Shown: positions 33,381-41,706, numbered from the stretch's first letter. The stretch: DNA of 64,000 nucleotides from Lentisalinibacter sp964427415 (GCA_964427415.1 CAYRUH010000001.1:1-64000), one strand, 5' to 3'. Numbers and translations: made by a program. The notes: a model not told the origin generated them from the letters alone.

Positions 33381-34124
33381 TCAGCCTGGCGCTTCCGTCG
33401 GTGGCGGCTGGTCGTCGTCGGAAAGCCGGAACGGCTGCGGGTCGCCCGCGAATATCCGTTCCATGATCCGGGTCTCCTGGTCCTCGATGATCTGCAGGAA
33501 TTCCTCCGCGCCGTGCATGGCGCGGAAGGCTCGGAAGCCGTCTTCCAGGAAGTCGTGCAGTGCGCCGAAGCCGGCCAGATGGGCCGGGCCGTGGGCCATG
33601 CGGATGAGTGTGTAGATCATCGGCAGTTTCACGAGGTGCTCCAGATCCCGTCCGGCCTCGAGGATGAACCCGATCTGGCGTTCACGGTCCTCCCGGCGGC
33701 CGACCCTGCGGTACGCCTCGGCGTAGCTTTCCCCGTCGATCGTGGTGCCGGCGCCGAGCGCCCGGGTCATCTCGCCGTCGAGCTCCTGGCTCAGCACCTC
33801 CAGCTGCACGGCCATGCGCATCGACTCCTGGGCCTGGGCGGGCAGCATGCGCCTCAGAATGGGCGAGGCGCGTTCCAGCTGAGTGTCGCGGGGCAGGTAG
33901 TCCTTATCGGTGTAGAGCTCCTCCAGAAAGAACTCCACTCCGGGGCGGTAGCGCTCCCGCTCGTGGAGGTGCGCGTAGGTGCGCTCCAGCCGCCCCGCCT
34001 GCCAGCGCTGCAGCGCCTGGAGCTCCTCCTGCAGTCCCGGCTCGTCGGCGAACTGGGCGCGCAGACTGCGATTGCGCACCAGCAGTTCGTCCAGGCTCAT
34101 CCGGCTGATTTGTTCTCCGCTCAT
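33381..34124 (-). CDS. conserved alpha-helical protein of unknown function (FFLxxLY type)
   Basis: The 247-residue, almost entirely helical and charged protein has no signal or membrane segment. It carries the stretch YRPGVEFFLEELYTDKDYLP followed by RDTQLERASPILRRMLP, a pattern I have seen in proteobacterial hypothetical proteins (FFL-x-x-LY-x-x-x-D-F/Y). No function is known to me. It is convergent with the lipoprotein gene (6 bases between stops). Confidence 0.75.
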   Translation of the reverse strand: MSGEQISRMSLDELLVRNRSLRAQFADEPGLQEELQALQRWQAGRLERTYAHLHERERYRPGVEFFLEELYTDKDYLPRDTQLERASPILRRMLPAQAQESMRMAVQLEVLSQELDGEMTRALGAGTTIDGESYAEAYRRVGRREDRERQIGFILEAGRDLEHLVKLPMIYTLIRMAHGPAHLAGFGALHDFLEDGFRAFRAMHGAEEFLQIIEDQETRIMERIFAGDPQPFRLSDDDQPPPTEAPG

Positions 34125-34221
34125 GTCCCCGATATGGCGCCGCCGGCTCCCGGCTCAACCCGCGCGCATTCTCCCGGTTTTCACGCCGGCATGCCAAATG
34201 GCGGCGGAACGGCGGCCCGCA

Positions 34222-34893
34222 TCAGAACGGCTTCGTCGCGCCGAGGAAGGCCACCGAGGCGATACCGATCCAGTACACGTAGGCCATGCCGCGGCCGACG
34301 GCGAGCTCCGAGGAGAGGCGTTTCTCCAGCGCCGGATTCGGACCCTTCTCCGCCAACTCGCGGAAGATCGGCACCCAGTGGCGCATGATCAAGCGCAGGC
34401 CCAGGCCGATCACCAGCAGCAGGCTGTAAATCAGCACCTTGGTGGAATACCAGTCGGCGCGGAAAGGCCAGTCCGTCAGGTAGGAGAAGATCGCGGCGAT
34501 GAACAGCGCCGGGATGAGGACGTAGCGGATGGCTTCGTCGATCCTGGTCAGACGCAGCCCCCGGTCGGTATCCCGGTAGACGAACGCCGCCCAAGTGAGC
34601 GACAGCCACGCGAAGGCGAGGATCCACACGATCCACAGCCAGCCGCCGCCGTAGTCGTGGACGCCCAGGTTGAAACCCATATGCAGCCCGAGGGGCAGCA
34701 GCAGGATGATGCCCGTGCGGGCGAGGATATCGATCCGGTAGGCGGTCTCCATGTGCCGCCGGCGCTCGTCCAGTGAGAGTTTCGGATTCGCCACGTTGTA
34801 GGAGGTCTGGAAGACACCCCATTCACCGCCCAGCCAGTAGACCATCGCAAGGATATGAATCCAGCGCAGGACGGACTCCGGATTGATGTACAT
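34222..34893 (-). CDS. integral membrane protein, DUF2269/CopD-like
   Basis: The 223-residue protein has about six hydrophobic segments. It opens with a helix carrying His (VLRWIHILAMVYWLGGEWGV) and has further conserved-looking charged loops (LSLDERRRHMETAYRIDILAR). The His-containing first helix followed by WLGG is typical of the DUF2269/CopD-like cytochrome b-fold membrane proteins. Haem or metal binding is possible but not shown. Confidence 0.65.
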   Translation of the reverse strand: MYINPESVLRWIHILAMVYWLGGEWGVFQTSYNVANPKLSLDERRRHMETAYRIDILARTGIILLLPLGLHMGFNLGVHDYGGGWLWIVWILAFAWLSLTWAAFVYRDTDRGLRLTRIDEAIRYVLIPALFIAAIFSYLTDWPFRADWYSTKVLIYSLLLVIGLGLRLIMRHWVPIFRELAEKGPNPALEKRLSSELAVGRGMAYVYWIGIASVAFLGATKPF

Positions 34894-35138
34894 CGTTTTC
34901 CCCGATTTCTGAGGGCCGGACTCTCGGCAATTTAACCGTTTTTAACGCCGGGCATTCAAGCAGGAACGACCATGGCCCGGCATAGTGGCAAACCAGGGGC
35001 TCCGGGTCTCCTGGCAGAGCGGTGACGGTGCGGGGATAGCGCAGTCATCGCGCGGTGATTTGACATCATGCAGTGCCGGAACGTGTCGGGCTCTGCCCAC
35101 GATTGACAGTCTGTCGGCACCGTGCGACGCTCTGGCTT
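34894..35138. other. long leader/promoter region before the riboswitch
   Basis: This gap between the divergent membrane-protein gene and the riboswitch holds two TTGACA hexamers (35060-35065 and 35103-35108), neither followed by a good -10 at 16-18 bases. The promoter for the riboswitch transcript must lie in or near here but cannot be placed by eye. No protein gene is visible. Confidence 0.5.
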
Positions 35139-35226
35139 CGTTTGAAAAAGGCACACCGTTCGAAAGGGCGGGTCGCAAAGCCACCGGTCCCCGGTCGTCG
35201 CCGGGACAGCGGAGCTGCCAGACGGA
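35139..35226 (+). promoter_or_regulatory. cyclic-di-GMP-I (GEMM-I) riboswitch aptamer
   Basis: The RNA matches the GEMM-I core closely. P1 pairs CGTTTG (35139-35144) with CAGACG (35219-35224). GGCACACC follows, then a hairpin CCGTTC-GAAA-GGGCGG with the GAAA tetraloop (35162-35165), the highly conserved segment GTCGCAAAGCCACCGGTCC, a second hairpin built on CCCCGG/CCGGG, and the AGCGGAGCTGCC element that stands where GEMM-I has AGCCGGGTTGCC. The class senses c-di-GMP. It lies about 130 bases ahead of an FAD-oxidoreductase start on the same strand. Confidence 0.88.
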
Positions 35227-35267
35227 AGTGCGATGCGGTGTCCTGCCGCGCCCGCCCCTCCGGGCCA

Positions 35268-35345
35268 TCCTCCGCTCATTCCCGTTCAGGGACCGATAAC
35301 CAGCGACGTGCCGCAGTCCGTTGGCGGGAACCGTCCCGCGGAGGA
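35268..35345 (+). promoter_or_regulatory. predicted expression platform: anti-SD and SD
   Basis: TCCTCCGC (35268-35275) is the exact reverse complement of GCGGAGGA (35338-35345), which contains the Shine-Dalgarno sequence 9 bases before ATG 35355. A competing hairpin GCGGGA-ACCG-TCCCGC (35324-35339) lies directly ahead of the SD. Ligand-dependent switching of these pairings would control translation (inference). There is no U-run, so an intrinsic-terminator mechanism is unlikely. Confidence 0.55.
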
Positions 35346-35354
35346 ACGACACCG

Positions 35355-36749
35355 ATGAGAGACGCAGTCAGCCAAGACCGGATCCGCGACTGGATTCACG
35401 GCGATGTCCGCCAGGGTGCGCCACGGCGCTCCGTCCGCCGGCCGCCGGCGCTATCGCCGGTGGCCAGGCCGGAGAGTCCGGAAGCCCTGCGCGATCTGCT
35501 TCAGACCGGCTCGGGCCTGCCGGCGCCGCTCCGTCCGATCGGTGCCGGCAGCGCATCGACTCCCTGCTCGGCCGCAGAGGGAGGCACTGTGATCGACATG
35601 ACGGCTCTCGATGCCATCGTCGAGGTGGGCGACGAGCAGGTCACCGTGCAGGCCGGGCTCAGGCTACAGCGCCTCGCCGACGAACTGGCGGGCTACGGGC
35701 TGGAACTCGCCGGCGGGCACGACCTGATGGGCCGCACGGTCGGCGGCGCAGTGGCCGGCGCCTGCCTCGGCCCCGGCACCGGCGCCGGCACCCGTCTGTT
35801 CTCCAGTCAGGTGGTCAGCATGAAGGTCGTCACACCCGAGGGCGGCGAGCTTACCGTGGATGCATCCCGTCCCCATCTGCTGGACATGTTCCGGCTGAGC
35901 TACGGCCTGCTCGGCGTCATCCATGAGGTCACGCTGCGGGTGCGGCCGATGAGCCCCTTCACTATCCGGCGCCGGCGCTGCAGCACGGCCGAGCTCGCCG
36001 CAGTCACCGACCGGCTGCTGGGCTCGAAGCTGGGCCTGCGCTTCTATCTGCTGCCGTTCCGCGATCAGGTGTATCTGGAACTCCGGCGCAACGGCGACGA
36101 GGACACCCACGTCAACCGCCTGCTGTGGAAGATCAAGGACTGGGGCGAGAGCACGATCCTGCCCGCGATGACCAGCTCCATGTCCTGGATCGTGCCGATC
36201 CCGGCCCTGCGCTACGGCATGATCGACCGCATCAACGGGGCGGGGCAGAGCCTGTTCAGCGCCCCCGTCCACGCGGGCAGTGCAGCGGTGGAGCAGGGCG
36301 GAGACCGCCCGGCGGGCCGTGGCGGACGCCGCCTCGCGTGTTCCAGCTGGTGTTTCCCGGCGGCCGAGTTCCCGCTCGTCGTGCAGGCCTACCGGGAATT
36401 CTGCCGCGACTACTACGCCCGTACCCGCTTCCGCTGCGACATGCCCACCGTCGGCTACCGGCTCGCCCGGGACCGCAGCGCGTTGCTGTCACCCTCGTTC
36501 GACGGACCGGTGTTCGTATTGCGGGCGGTGAGCACACCTCGTCTCCAATGGCAGGATTTCGTGCTGGAGTTCGCCGATTTCGCCGAGAAGTGGAATGGCA
36601 TCCCGTTCCTGGATCAGACGGACGGACTGTCCTCCGGCCAGGTCGCGGCCGCGCTGGGCAGCCGGCTCGAGTTTTTCCGCAAGATGCGCCGGCGGCTCGA
36701 CCCGGACGGCCGGTTGTTGAACCCCTACCTGGCCCAGTTCTTCCTGTAA
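35355..36749 (+). CDS. FAD-binding (PCMH-type) oxidoreductase under riboswitch control
   Basis: The 464-residue protein has an FAD_binding_4 domain (residues about 35-205) with the usual PIGAGSASTPCSAAEGGTVI, HDLMGRTVGGAVAGACLGPG and LLGVIHEVTLRVRP blocks, and a C-terminal domain like that of sugar-lactone/D-arabinono-lactone oxidases, ending DPDGRLLNPYLAQFFL. There is no signal peptide. The substrate is unknown. The gene stands alone behind a c-di-GMP-I riboswitch, so its product may take part in a c-di-GMP-controlled output such as surface or polysaccharide metabolism (inference). Confidence 0.85.
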   Translation: MRDAVSQDRIRDWIHGDVRQGAPRRSVRRPPALSPVARPESPEALRDLLQTGSGLPAPLRPIGAGSASTPCSAAEGGTVIDMTALDAIVEVGDEQVTVQAGLRLQRLADELAGYGLELAGGHDLMGRTVGGAVAGACLGPGTGAGTRLFSSQVVSMKVVTPEGGELTVDASRPHLLDMFRLSYGLLGVIHEVTLRVRPMSPFTIRRRRCSTAELAAVTDRLLGSKLGLRFYLLPFRDQVYLELRRNGDEDTHVNRLLWKIKDWGESTILPAMTSSMSWIVPIPALRYGMIDRINGAGQSLFSAPVHAGSAAVEQGGDRPAGRGGRRLACSSWCFPAAEFPLVVQAYREFCRDYYARTRFRCDMPTVGYRLARDRSALLSPSFDGPVFVLRAVSTPRLQWQDFVLEFADFAEKWNGIPFLDQTDGLSSGQVAAALGSRLEFFRKMRRRLDPDGRLLNPYLAQFFL

Positions 36750-36798
36750 GTCGACAGGCGAGGCTCGCCAACGGCCGCAGGCCGACTGCGACCGTACA

Positions 36799-37560
36799 TC
36801 AGCCGTAGACGCGGTCCAGGTATTCCACGATGTCGCCGGACTCCGCCAGCTCGGTGTCCGTGTTTGGATCTACCAGGTAGGGGATGGAGACGCGCCCCGC
36901 GCGGGACTTCAGGGCGCGGCGGTTCTGCAGTTCCGGCTGTCCTTCCAGGCCCAGTGCATCGCGCACGACCGGTGGCACCCAGTCGCTCGCTTTCGTCCGG
37001 CCGGCCGAGCGCAGGATGTAGGGGATCTCCAATTCACACAGCCGCTCGCGCACGACACGCGCGAACGGGCTCGACTCGAAGCTGTACAGCTCCGGCAGCC
37101 GCTCCGGGCGGCTGCCGGACGGGCGCGCGCGGGTACCCGCGGTGAAGCGCGGGATACCGGCGAGGGTGGACGAGAACTTCTGCAGGGTCTGCGCCTGCCA
37201 GCGCAGGGGCACGTCACGCCGCCCGTAGGTGACGAACAGGTACTCGATGATATCCGCTGACTCGTACATGCTCGCGCCCGTGTTCGGGTCCACGAGGAAC
37301 GGGAACTGCATCTTCCCGCCCCGGGCGAGGACCTCGGGCCGGAAGCGCTCGCCGCCTTTCGGGCAGGGATAGATGACCGCGTCCAGATCCAGCTCCGTCA
37401 GCACTTCGCGCACCAGGCGGCAGAACGGGCAGCCCTCGAACTCGTAGAGCTCCAGCATCTTCTCCGGTTTGTCCAGCGCCGGGCGTGCCTGGATACCGTT
37501 GAAGCCGCGCAGGAACGAGGTGGCGGTGGAGGAGAGGACGTCTAGCGTGCGGTGGATCAT
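36799..37560 (-). CDS. tandem GST_N/thioredoxin-fold protein
   Basis: The 253-residue protein has two similar glutathione-S-transferase N-terminal-like domains. The first (about 35-115) has a CPFC site in LYEFEGCPFCRLVREVL and ends VDPNTGASMYESADIIEYL. The second (about 155-250) repeats this as LYSFESSPFARVVRERL and VDPNTDTELAESGDIVEYL, with both Cys lost (SPFA). Proteins of this two-domain type occur in gammaproteobacteria, and related GST_N proteins are found in plastids. The function is probably redox or glutathione linked. The ATG at 37560 has AGGGAA upstream; a much longer in-frame extension is not coding. Confidence 0.82.
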   Translation of the reverse strand: MIHRTLDVLSSTATSFLRGFNGIQARPALDKPEKMLELYEFEGCPFCRLVREVLTELDLDAVIYPCPKGGERFRPEVLARGGKMQFPFLVDPNTGASMYESADIIEYLFVTYGRRDVPLRWQAQTLQKFSSTLAGIPRFTAGTRARPSGSRPERLPELYSFESSPFARVVRERLCELEIPYILRSAGRTKASDWVPPVVRDALGLEGQPELQNRRALKSRAGRVSIPYLVDPNTDTELAESGDIVEYLDRVYG

Positions 37561-37630
37561 CGGGGTTCCCTCGCTCGTGGGGCATGGTAGTGGGACGCGA
37601 TGATGCAGCGGCCGCGTAGCAGACGCAATA

Positions 37631-37668
37631 CGATGGATGGCGATGGATGGCGATAGTGGCGATAGTGG
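37631..37668. repeat. short tandem repeats (2 x 10 bp, then 2 x 9 bp)
   Basis: CGATGGATGG occurs twice, then CGATAGTGG twice, in the 168-base gap between two divergent genes. A similar CGAT-rich 9-bp repeat occurs at 53939-53983 inside a gene. The repeat lies 60 bases before the RNase HII-like start and may be a slippage site. Confidence 0.7.
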
Positions 37669-37728
37669 CGATGCCGAAGCCGGGACACACGAGACAGTTC
37701 CGAACATTTCGGTTAACCTCGCGGCAGG

Positions 37729-38649
37729 ATGCCCGCCCGCACGCCCCTCCCGAAATGGCCCACGCTGAATATCGAGCGCGAGTTCGAGGGTCGTGTCTGC
37801 GGCATCGACGAGGCGGGCTACGCACCGATCGCCGGCCCGGTGGTCGCCGCCGCCGTCGTCCTGCCTCGCGGAGCCAAGCCCCGCCGGCTGCGCGGGCTGA
37901 CCGACTCCAAACTGCTGAGCGCCAGCCAGCGGGAACGCTTTCGGGACATCATCCTGCGCTTGGGCGAGGCCGCAGTAGGCATGGCCAGCGTCGAGGAGAT
38001 CGATCGTCTCAACATCTACCATGCCAACCTGCTTGCCATGCAGCGGGCTATCGCAGCGCTGGGTCTGGCCCCGGACGCGGCTATTGTCGACGGACGGGCC
38101 GCACCGCAACTCGACTGCACCGTCAGGACCGTCGTAAAGGGTGACCGACGCTCGCTGACGGTGGCCGCAGCATCGGTGGTTGCCAAGGTCGCCCGTGACC
38201 GTCTGATGCGCCAGCTGGCGGCGCAGTGCCCCGGCTACGGTTGGGAGACCAATGTGGGTTACGGCACCGACGAGCATTACCTTGGGCTGCTGCGGCACGG
38301 CCCGACTCCGAATCATCGGCGCAGTTTCGCGCCGCTGACCACGCTGTTCGCCCCGGGCGGCCCGGGCGTCGACCGCTTCCGTTTCGTGCCGATCGAGCGC
38401 ATCGCCGGTCCGCGGCGCCCGGAGTTGCTGGAACTTCGTCAGGATCTGCACGCCGTATTCGATGCGGTCGGCTGCCATATCGGCCAGGCAAAAAATCTCC
38501 GGGGGCAATGGACGTTCCAGGCGGTGGGCTACGCCACCGACGGCCGACCCGTACCGGGGGAAGGGCCCTGTGCCATCTGCCACGGCGAGCGGCTGAGCGC
38601 GCCGACGACGGCTGCCGTGGCGCAACTACTCGCCGGGCGTCTGAGTTGA
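37729..38649 (+). CDS. RNase HII-like protein with altered GRG motif and C-terminal extension
   Basis: Residues about 18-215 follow RNase HII: the first acids in CGIDEAG, LTDSKLLSASQRERF, the third acid in AIVDGRAAP, ASVVAKVARDRLM with the fourth acid, and YGTDEHYLGLLRHGPTPNHR with SF after it. The GRG motif that normally follows DEA (GRGP) reads GYAP. In RNase HII the GRG loop recognises the 2'-OH at the RNA-DNA junction, so specificity is probably changed. A 90-residue C-terminal extension carries a CxxC (EGPCAICHGE) and is absent from ordinary RNase HII (about 200 residues). The product is 306 residues. Confidence 0.85.
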   Translation: MPARTPLPKWPTLNIEREFEGRVCGIDEAGYAPIAGPVVAAAVVLPRGAKPRRLRGLTDSKLLSASQRERFRDIILRLGEAAVGMASVEEIDRLNIYHANLLAMQRAIAALGLAPDAAIVDGRAAPQLDCTVRTVVKGDRRSLTVAAASVVAKVARDRLMRQLAAQCPGYGWETNVGYGTDEHYLGLLRHGPTPNHRRSFAPLTTLFAPGGPGVDRFRFVPIERIAGPRRPELLELRQDLHAVFDAVGCHIGQAKNLRGQWTFQAVGYATDGRPVPGEGPCAICHGERLSAPTTAAVAQLLAGRLS

Positions 38650-38665
38650 CTGGACCGCAATTCCG

Positions 38666-41392
38666 TCAGCTCGCCCGGTTGCCTTCCTCCGCGTAGCTGT
38701 CGAGAGGGTTGGTGATATAGACGATCTCCGGGTCATCGGGCGAGGTACGGCGGCGGAATCCCAGGTCCTTCGCCAGTGCGAGCATGCCCCGGTTCTCGCG
38801 CAGCACCACGCCGTCCATCTCCTCCAGGCGCCGCTCCCTCGCGATATCGATCAGGCGCCGCAGGAGCTCTGTTGCGAGGCCCCGGTTCTGCCACTCGTCG
38901 GAGATGACGATGGAGAACTCGCAGCCCCGACCATCCAGGTAGGTCACGTAGCGGGCGACGCCGACCTGGCGCTCGGCACCGTCGGCCTCCGTGAGCGCGA
39001 TGAGCGCCATCTCCCGGTCATAGTCGATCTGGGTGAAGCGCGAGAGCATCGCCGGCGTGAGCTCTTTTATCGCGTACATGAAACGCAGATATCTGGAGCG
39101 CTCCGACAGGCTGCTGACGAATGCCTGCTCGAGCCTTGCATCTTCGGGCCGGATGGGCCGGATCACCAGCGGCGTGCCGTCCCGCAGTACGTGCCCGCCG
39201 ACCAGCCTGCTGGGGTAGGGGTGGATGGCCATGTGGCCGTATTCCCGGGCCGAGGCGCGGCTCTCGCGCAAAACCACCCGGGCATCGAGCGCGACGGCAT
39301 TGTTCTCGTTGACCACCAGCGGATTGATGTCGAGTTCCTCGATCCAGGGGAGTTCGCAGACCATGTCCGAGAGGCGCAGGATCACGTCCTCCAGCGCCCG
39401 CCGGTTGGCCGGCGGTTTGCCGCGGAACTCGTCCAGGTAGCGCGAGGCCCGGGTCTCCTGGATCATGCGGCGGACGAGAAAACGGTTCAGCGGCGGCAGG
39501 CCGACCGCCCGGTCGCGGATCACCTCCACGAGCGTCCCGCCCAGGCCGACGGTGAGCGCCGGGCCGAATACCGGGTCGTTCATGACACCCAGCATGATCT
39601 CGCGGCCGTTACGGGGCCGCCACATGCGTTCCAGCAGCACGCCGTTTATGCGTGCATCCGGCATGCGCTCGCTCACCGAGCGCACGAGTTCCCGGTAGGC
39701 GGTGCCCAGCTCGGCCCCGTTGGCGATGCCGAGCCGCACGCCGTCCACGTCCGACTTGTGCGAGATGTCGGGTGAGTGGATCTTCATCACCAGCGGGAAT
39801 CCGACCTGCTCGCCCAAGGTGAGTGCCTCACGCGCGCTCGCGGCGGGCACGCTCTCGAGTATCGGGATGCCGAAGGTCCCGAGCAGGGCCTTCGATTCGA
39901 TCACGTCCAGCACCCGGCGCCCCTCGGCGAGGGCGGCGTCGATGATCAGCCGCGCGCCCTCCCGGTCCGGCGTCTCCCGCCGTCCGAGCGGCTCGGGCAC
40001 CTGCAGCAGCATCTCCTGGTTGGCCCGGTGGGCGGCCACGGCGGAGAACGCCTCGACAGCGGCCTCGGGCGTCGCGTAGGTGGCGATGCCGCGGGCGCGG
40101 AAGGCCTCCCGGCTGGGCTCCATGGAGCGACCGCCCATCCAGCAGGTCAGCACGGGTTTCTTCGCCTGCGGCACGATGTCCGCTACGGCTTCCGCCACGG
40201 GTTCGGGCTCGGTCATCGCCTGGGGCACGAGAATGGCCAGCACGCCGTCGCAGCCGTCGTCCTCCAGCACGAATTCCAGGGCCTTCGCATAGCGGTCCGC
40301 GCCGGCGTCTCCCAGCACGTCGACCGGGTTTCCGCCCGACCAGGCGCGGGGGAGGGCGCCGTCCAGCTTCTGTCGGGTCTCTTCCGACAGCTTCGCCAGC
40401 GGCAGACGCTTGTCGGCGAGAAAGTCTGCCGCCATAACGCCCGGGCCGCCCCCGTTGGTGATGATGGCGAGCCGTGGCCCGCGGGTGCGCACACCCGTGT
40501 GCAGGGTCTCGGCCACGGCGAAGAAATCCATGTAGTTGTGTACCCGCACCACGCCGGCACGGCTGACGGCCGCGTCGAAGACATCGTCGGAGCCGACCAT
40601 GGCCCCGGTGTGGGAGATGGCGGCCTGACCGGCGTCGGCGTGGCGGCCCGCCTTCATGACGATCACCGGCTTGGCCCGGGAGGCGGCCCGCACGGCGCTC
40701 ATGAAACGGCGCGCGTCGTGGATGCCCTCGACGTAGAGCATGATCGCGCGGCTCGCCGGATCCACCACCAGGTAGTCCAGGATCTCGCCGAAGTCCACGT
40801 CCGCCGCCGTGCCACTGGAGACCACGCAGGAGAAGCCGATGTCGCGCGGTTCCGCCCAGTCGAGGAGGGCGGTGCACAGGGCACCGGACTGGGAGACCAG
40901 CGCAATATGGCCTTCCCGCGCCATGACCTGGCTGAAACTCGCATTCAGCCCGGCGTCGGGACGCAGGATGCCGAGGCAGTTGGGGCCGATGAAGCGGATG
41001 CCATGGCGCCGTGCCGCCGCCAGGGCGTCGGCCTCCAGCTGGCGTCCCTCGGGGCCCGCCTCGCGGAAACCGGCCGAAAGGATCACCGCCACCGGGACGT
41101 CCGCCTCGCCGCATTCCTCCAGCACGCCGGGCACGGCGGCCGCGGGAGTCACGATGACCGCGAGGTCCACATCGCCGTCGATGTCCCGAACGCTGCCCAC
41201 GCAGGCATGACCCTGGACCGAATCGTGGGCCGGATTCACGGGGTGGATAGGACCTTCGAAGCCTCCCTCCAGAAGATTACGGTAAGTCACGGTGCCGAGC
41301 GAACCGGGCCGTTCGCTGGCGCCGATGAGTGCGACGGAACGGGGTTCGAACAGGGGCGAAATCTCGGCCGTGGTGGCGCCTTGGCGTGCCAT
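38666..41392 (-). CDS. acyl-CoA ligase (ADP-forming)-like/GNAT protein, Pat type
   Basis: The 908-residue protein has a CoA-binding domain (SVALIGASERPGSLG at about 19-33), a succinyl-CoA-ligase-like domain, an ATP-grasp domain (about 490-700) and a C-terminal GNAT acetyltransferase domain (FSIVISDEWQNRGLATELLR). This is the architecture of protein lysine acetyltransferase Pat (YfiQ), which inactivates acetyl-CoA synthetase. Unlike YfiQ, whose ligase site has lost the catalytic His, this protein keeps SHTGAM with His261, so ADP-forming ligase activity may remain (inference). It lies beside phosphoketolase and acetate kinase, fitting acetyl-unit metabolism. Confidence 0.9.
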   Translation of the reverse strand: MARQGATTAEISPLFEPRSVALIGASERPGSLGTVTYRNLLEGGFEGPIHPVNPAHDSVQGHACVGSVRDIDGDVDLAVIVTPAAAVPGVLEECGEADVPVAVILSAGFREAGPEGRQLEADALAAARRHGIRFIGPNCLGILRPDAGLNASFSQVMAREGHIALVSQSGALCTALLDWAEPRDIGFSCVVSSGTAADVDFGEILDYLVVDPASRAIMLYVEGIHDARRFMSAVRAASRAKPVIVMKAGRHADAGQAAISHTGAMVGSDDVFDAAVSRAGVVRVHNYMDFFAVAETLHTGVRTRGPRLAIITNGGGPGVMAADFLADKRLPLAKLSEETRQKLDGALPRAWSGGNPVDVLGDAGADRYAKALEFVLEDDGCDGVLAILVPQAMTEPEPVAEAVADIVPQAKKPVLTCWMGGRSMEPSREAFRARGIATYATPEAAVEAFSAVAAHRANQEMLLQVPEPLGRRETPDREGARLIIDAALAEGRRVLDVIESKALLGTFGIPILESVPAASAREALTLGEQVGFPLVMKIHSPDISHKSDVDGVRLGIANGAELGTAYRELVRSVSERMPDARINGVLLERMWRPRNGREIMLGVMNDPVFGPALTVGLGGTLVEVIRDRAVGLPPLNRFLVRRMIQETRASRYLDEFRGKPPANRRALEDVILRLSDMVCELPWIEELDINPLVVNENNAVALDARVVLRESRASAREYGHMAIHPYPSRLVGGHVLRDGTPLVIRPIRPEDARLEQAFVSSLSERSRYLRFMYAIKELTPAMLSRFTQIDYDREMALIALTEADGAERQVGVARYVTYLDGRGCEFSIVISDEWQNRGLATELLRRLIDIARERRLEEMDGVVLRENRGMLALAKDLGFRRRTSPDDPEIVYITNPLDSYAEEGNRAS

Positions 41393-41450
41393 CAGTTGCT
41401 TCCTTCAGGGTGTGGGTAGCGGGCGGAGCGCAGAGGGTAACCGCAATCGG

Positions 41451-41486
41451 CGGCCTCCGCCTCGCCGGTACAGGCGAGGCCGCCCG
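41451..41486 (-). promoter_or_regulatory. GC-rich leader hairpin with two alternative pairings
   Basis: In the leader of the Pat-like gene, GGCGGCCT (41451-41458) can pair with AGGCCGCC (41479-41486), while CCTCGCC (41462-41468) can pair with GGCGAGG (41475-41481). The two stems share bases 41479-41481, so they compete at their edge. It lies 60-95 bases before the start. No ligand or peptide control is recognised. Confidence 0.4.
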
Positions 41487-41597
41487 CATATCGGCCCGAC
41501 TTCATCAACGGTCGCCGGAGGCCTGTCCGGACTTCGGGGAGGCGGGATTCCATCATCGAAGGTCTGTGTCGATCCCCGGCATTACCGCGCATAATGT

Positions 41598-41625
41598 ATA
41601 TTATGTTAAATTTGGCTGACTTCAA
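41598..41625 (-). promoter_or_regulatory. candidate promoter for the Pat-like gene
   Basis: On the minus strand TTGAAG (41625-41620) and TAATAT (41603-41598) are 16 bases apart, in an AT-rich patch that also contains a CATAAT-GTAT-ATTATG inverted repeat (41590-41605). The start codon is about 205 bases downstream, leaving room for a structured leader. Confidence 0.4.
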
Positions 41626-41687
41626 TGAAGAGAAATCAAGCCGGGCCGGACTGCACGGCATCCATCGCCGCTACGGAATATACGAAA

Positions 41688-41706
41688 GGTTAATATATTT
41701 TTAACC
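41688..41706. repeat. AT-rich inverted repeat GGTTAA-7 nt-TTAACC
   Basis: This small hairpin-forming repeat sits in the 381-base gap after the phosphoketolase stop, in an AT-rich island (about 41670-41720). It could end the ackA-xfp transcript or be an operator for the Pat-like gene. The stem is too AT-rich to be a convincing intrinsic terminator. Confidence 0.35.

Noticed and set aside
35060..35108. Two TTGACA hexamers as promoters of the riboswitch transcript
   Set aside because: Neither has an acceptable -10 at 16-18 bases, so the promoter is left unplaced.
37561..38625. Upstream extension of the double GST_N frame, antisense to the RNase HII-like gene
   Set aside because: The extension covers a clear gene on the other strand; ATG 37560 has a ribosome binding site and the conserved N terminus.
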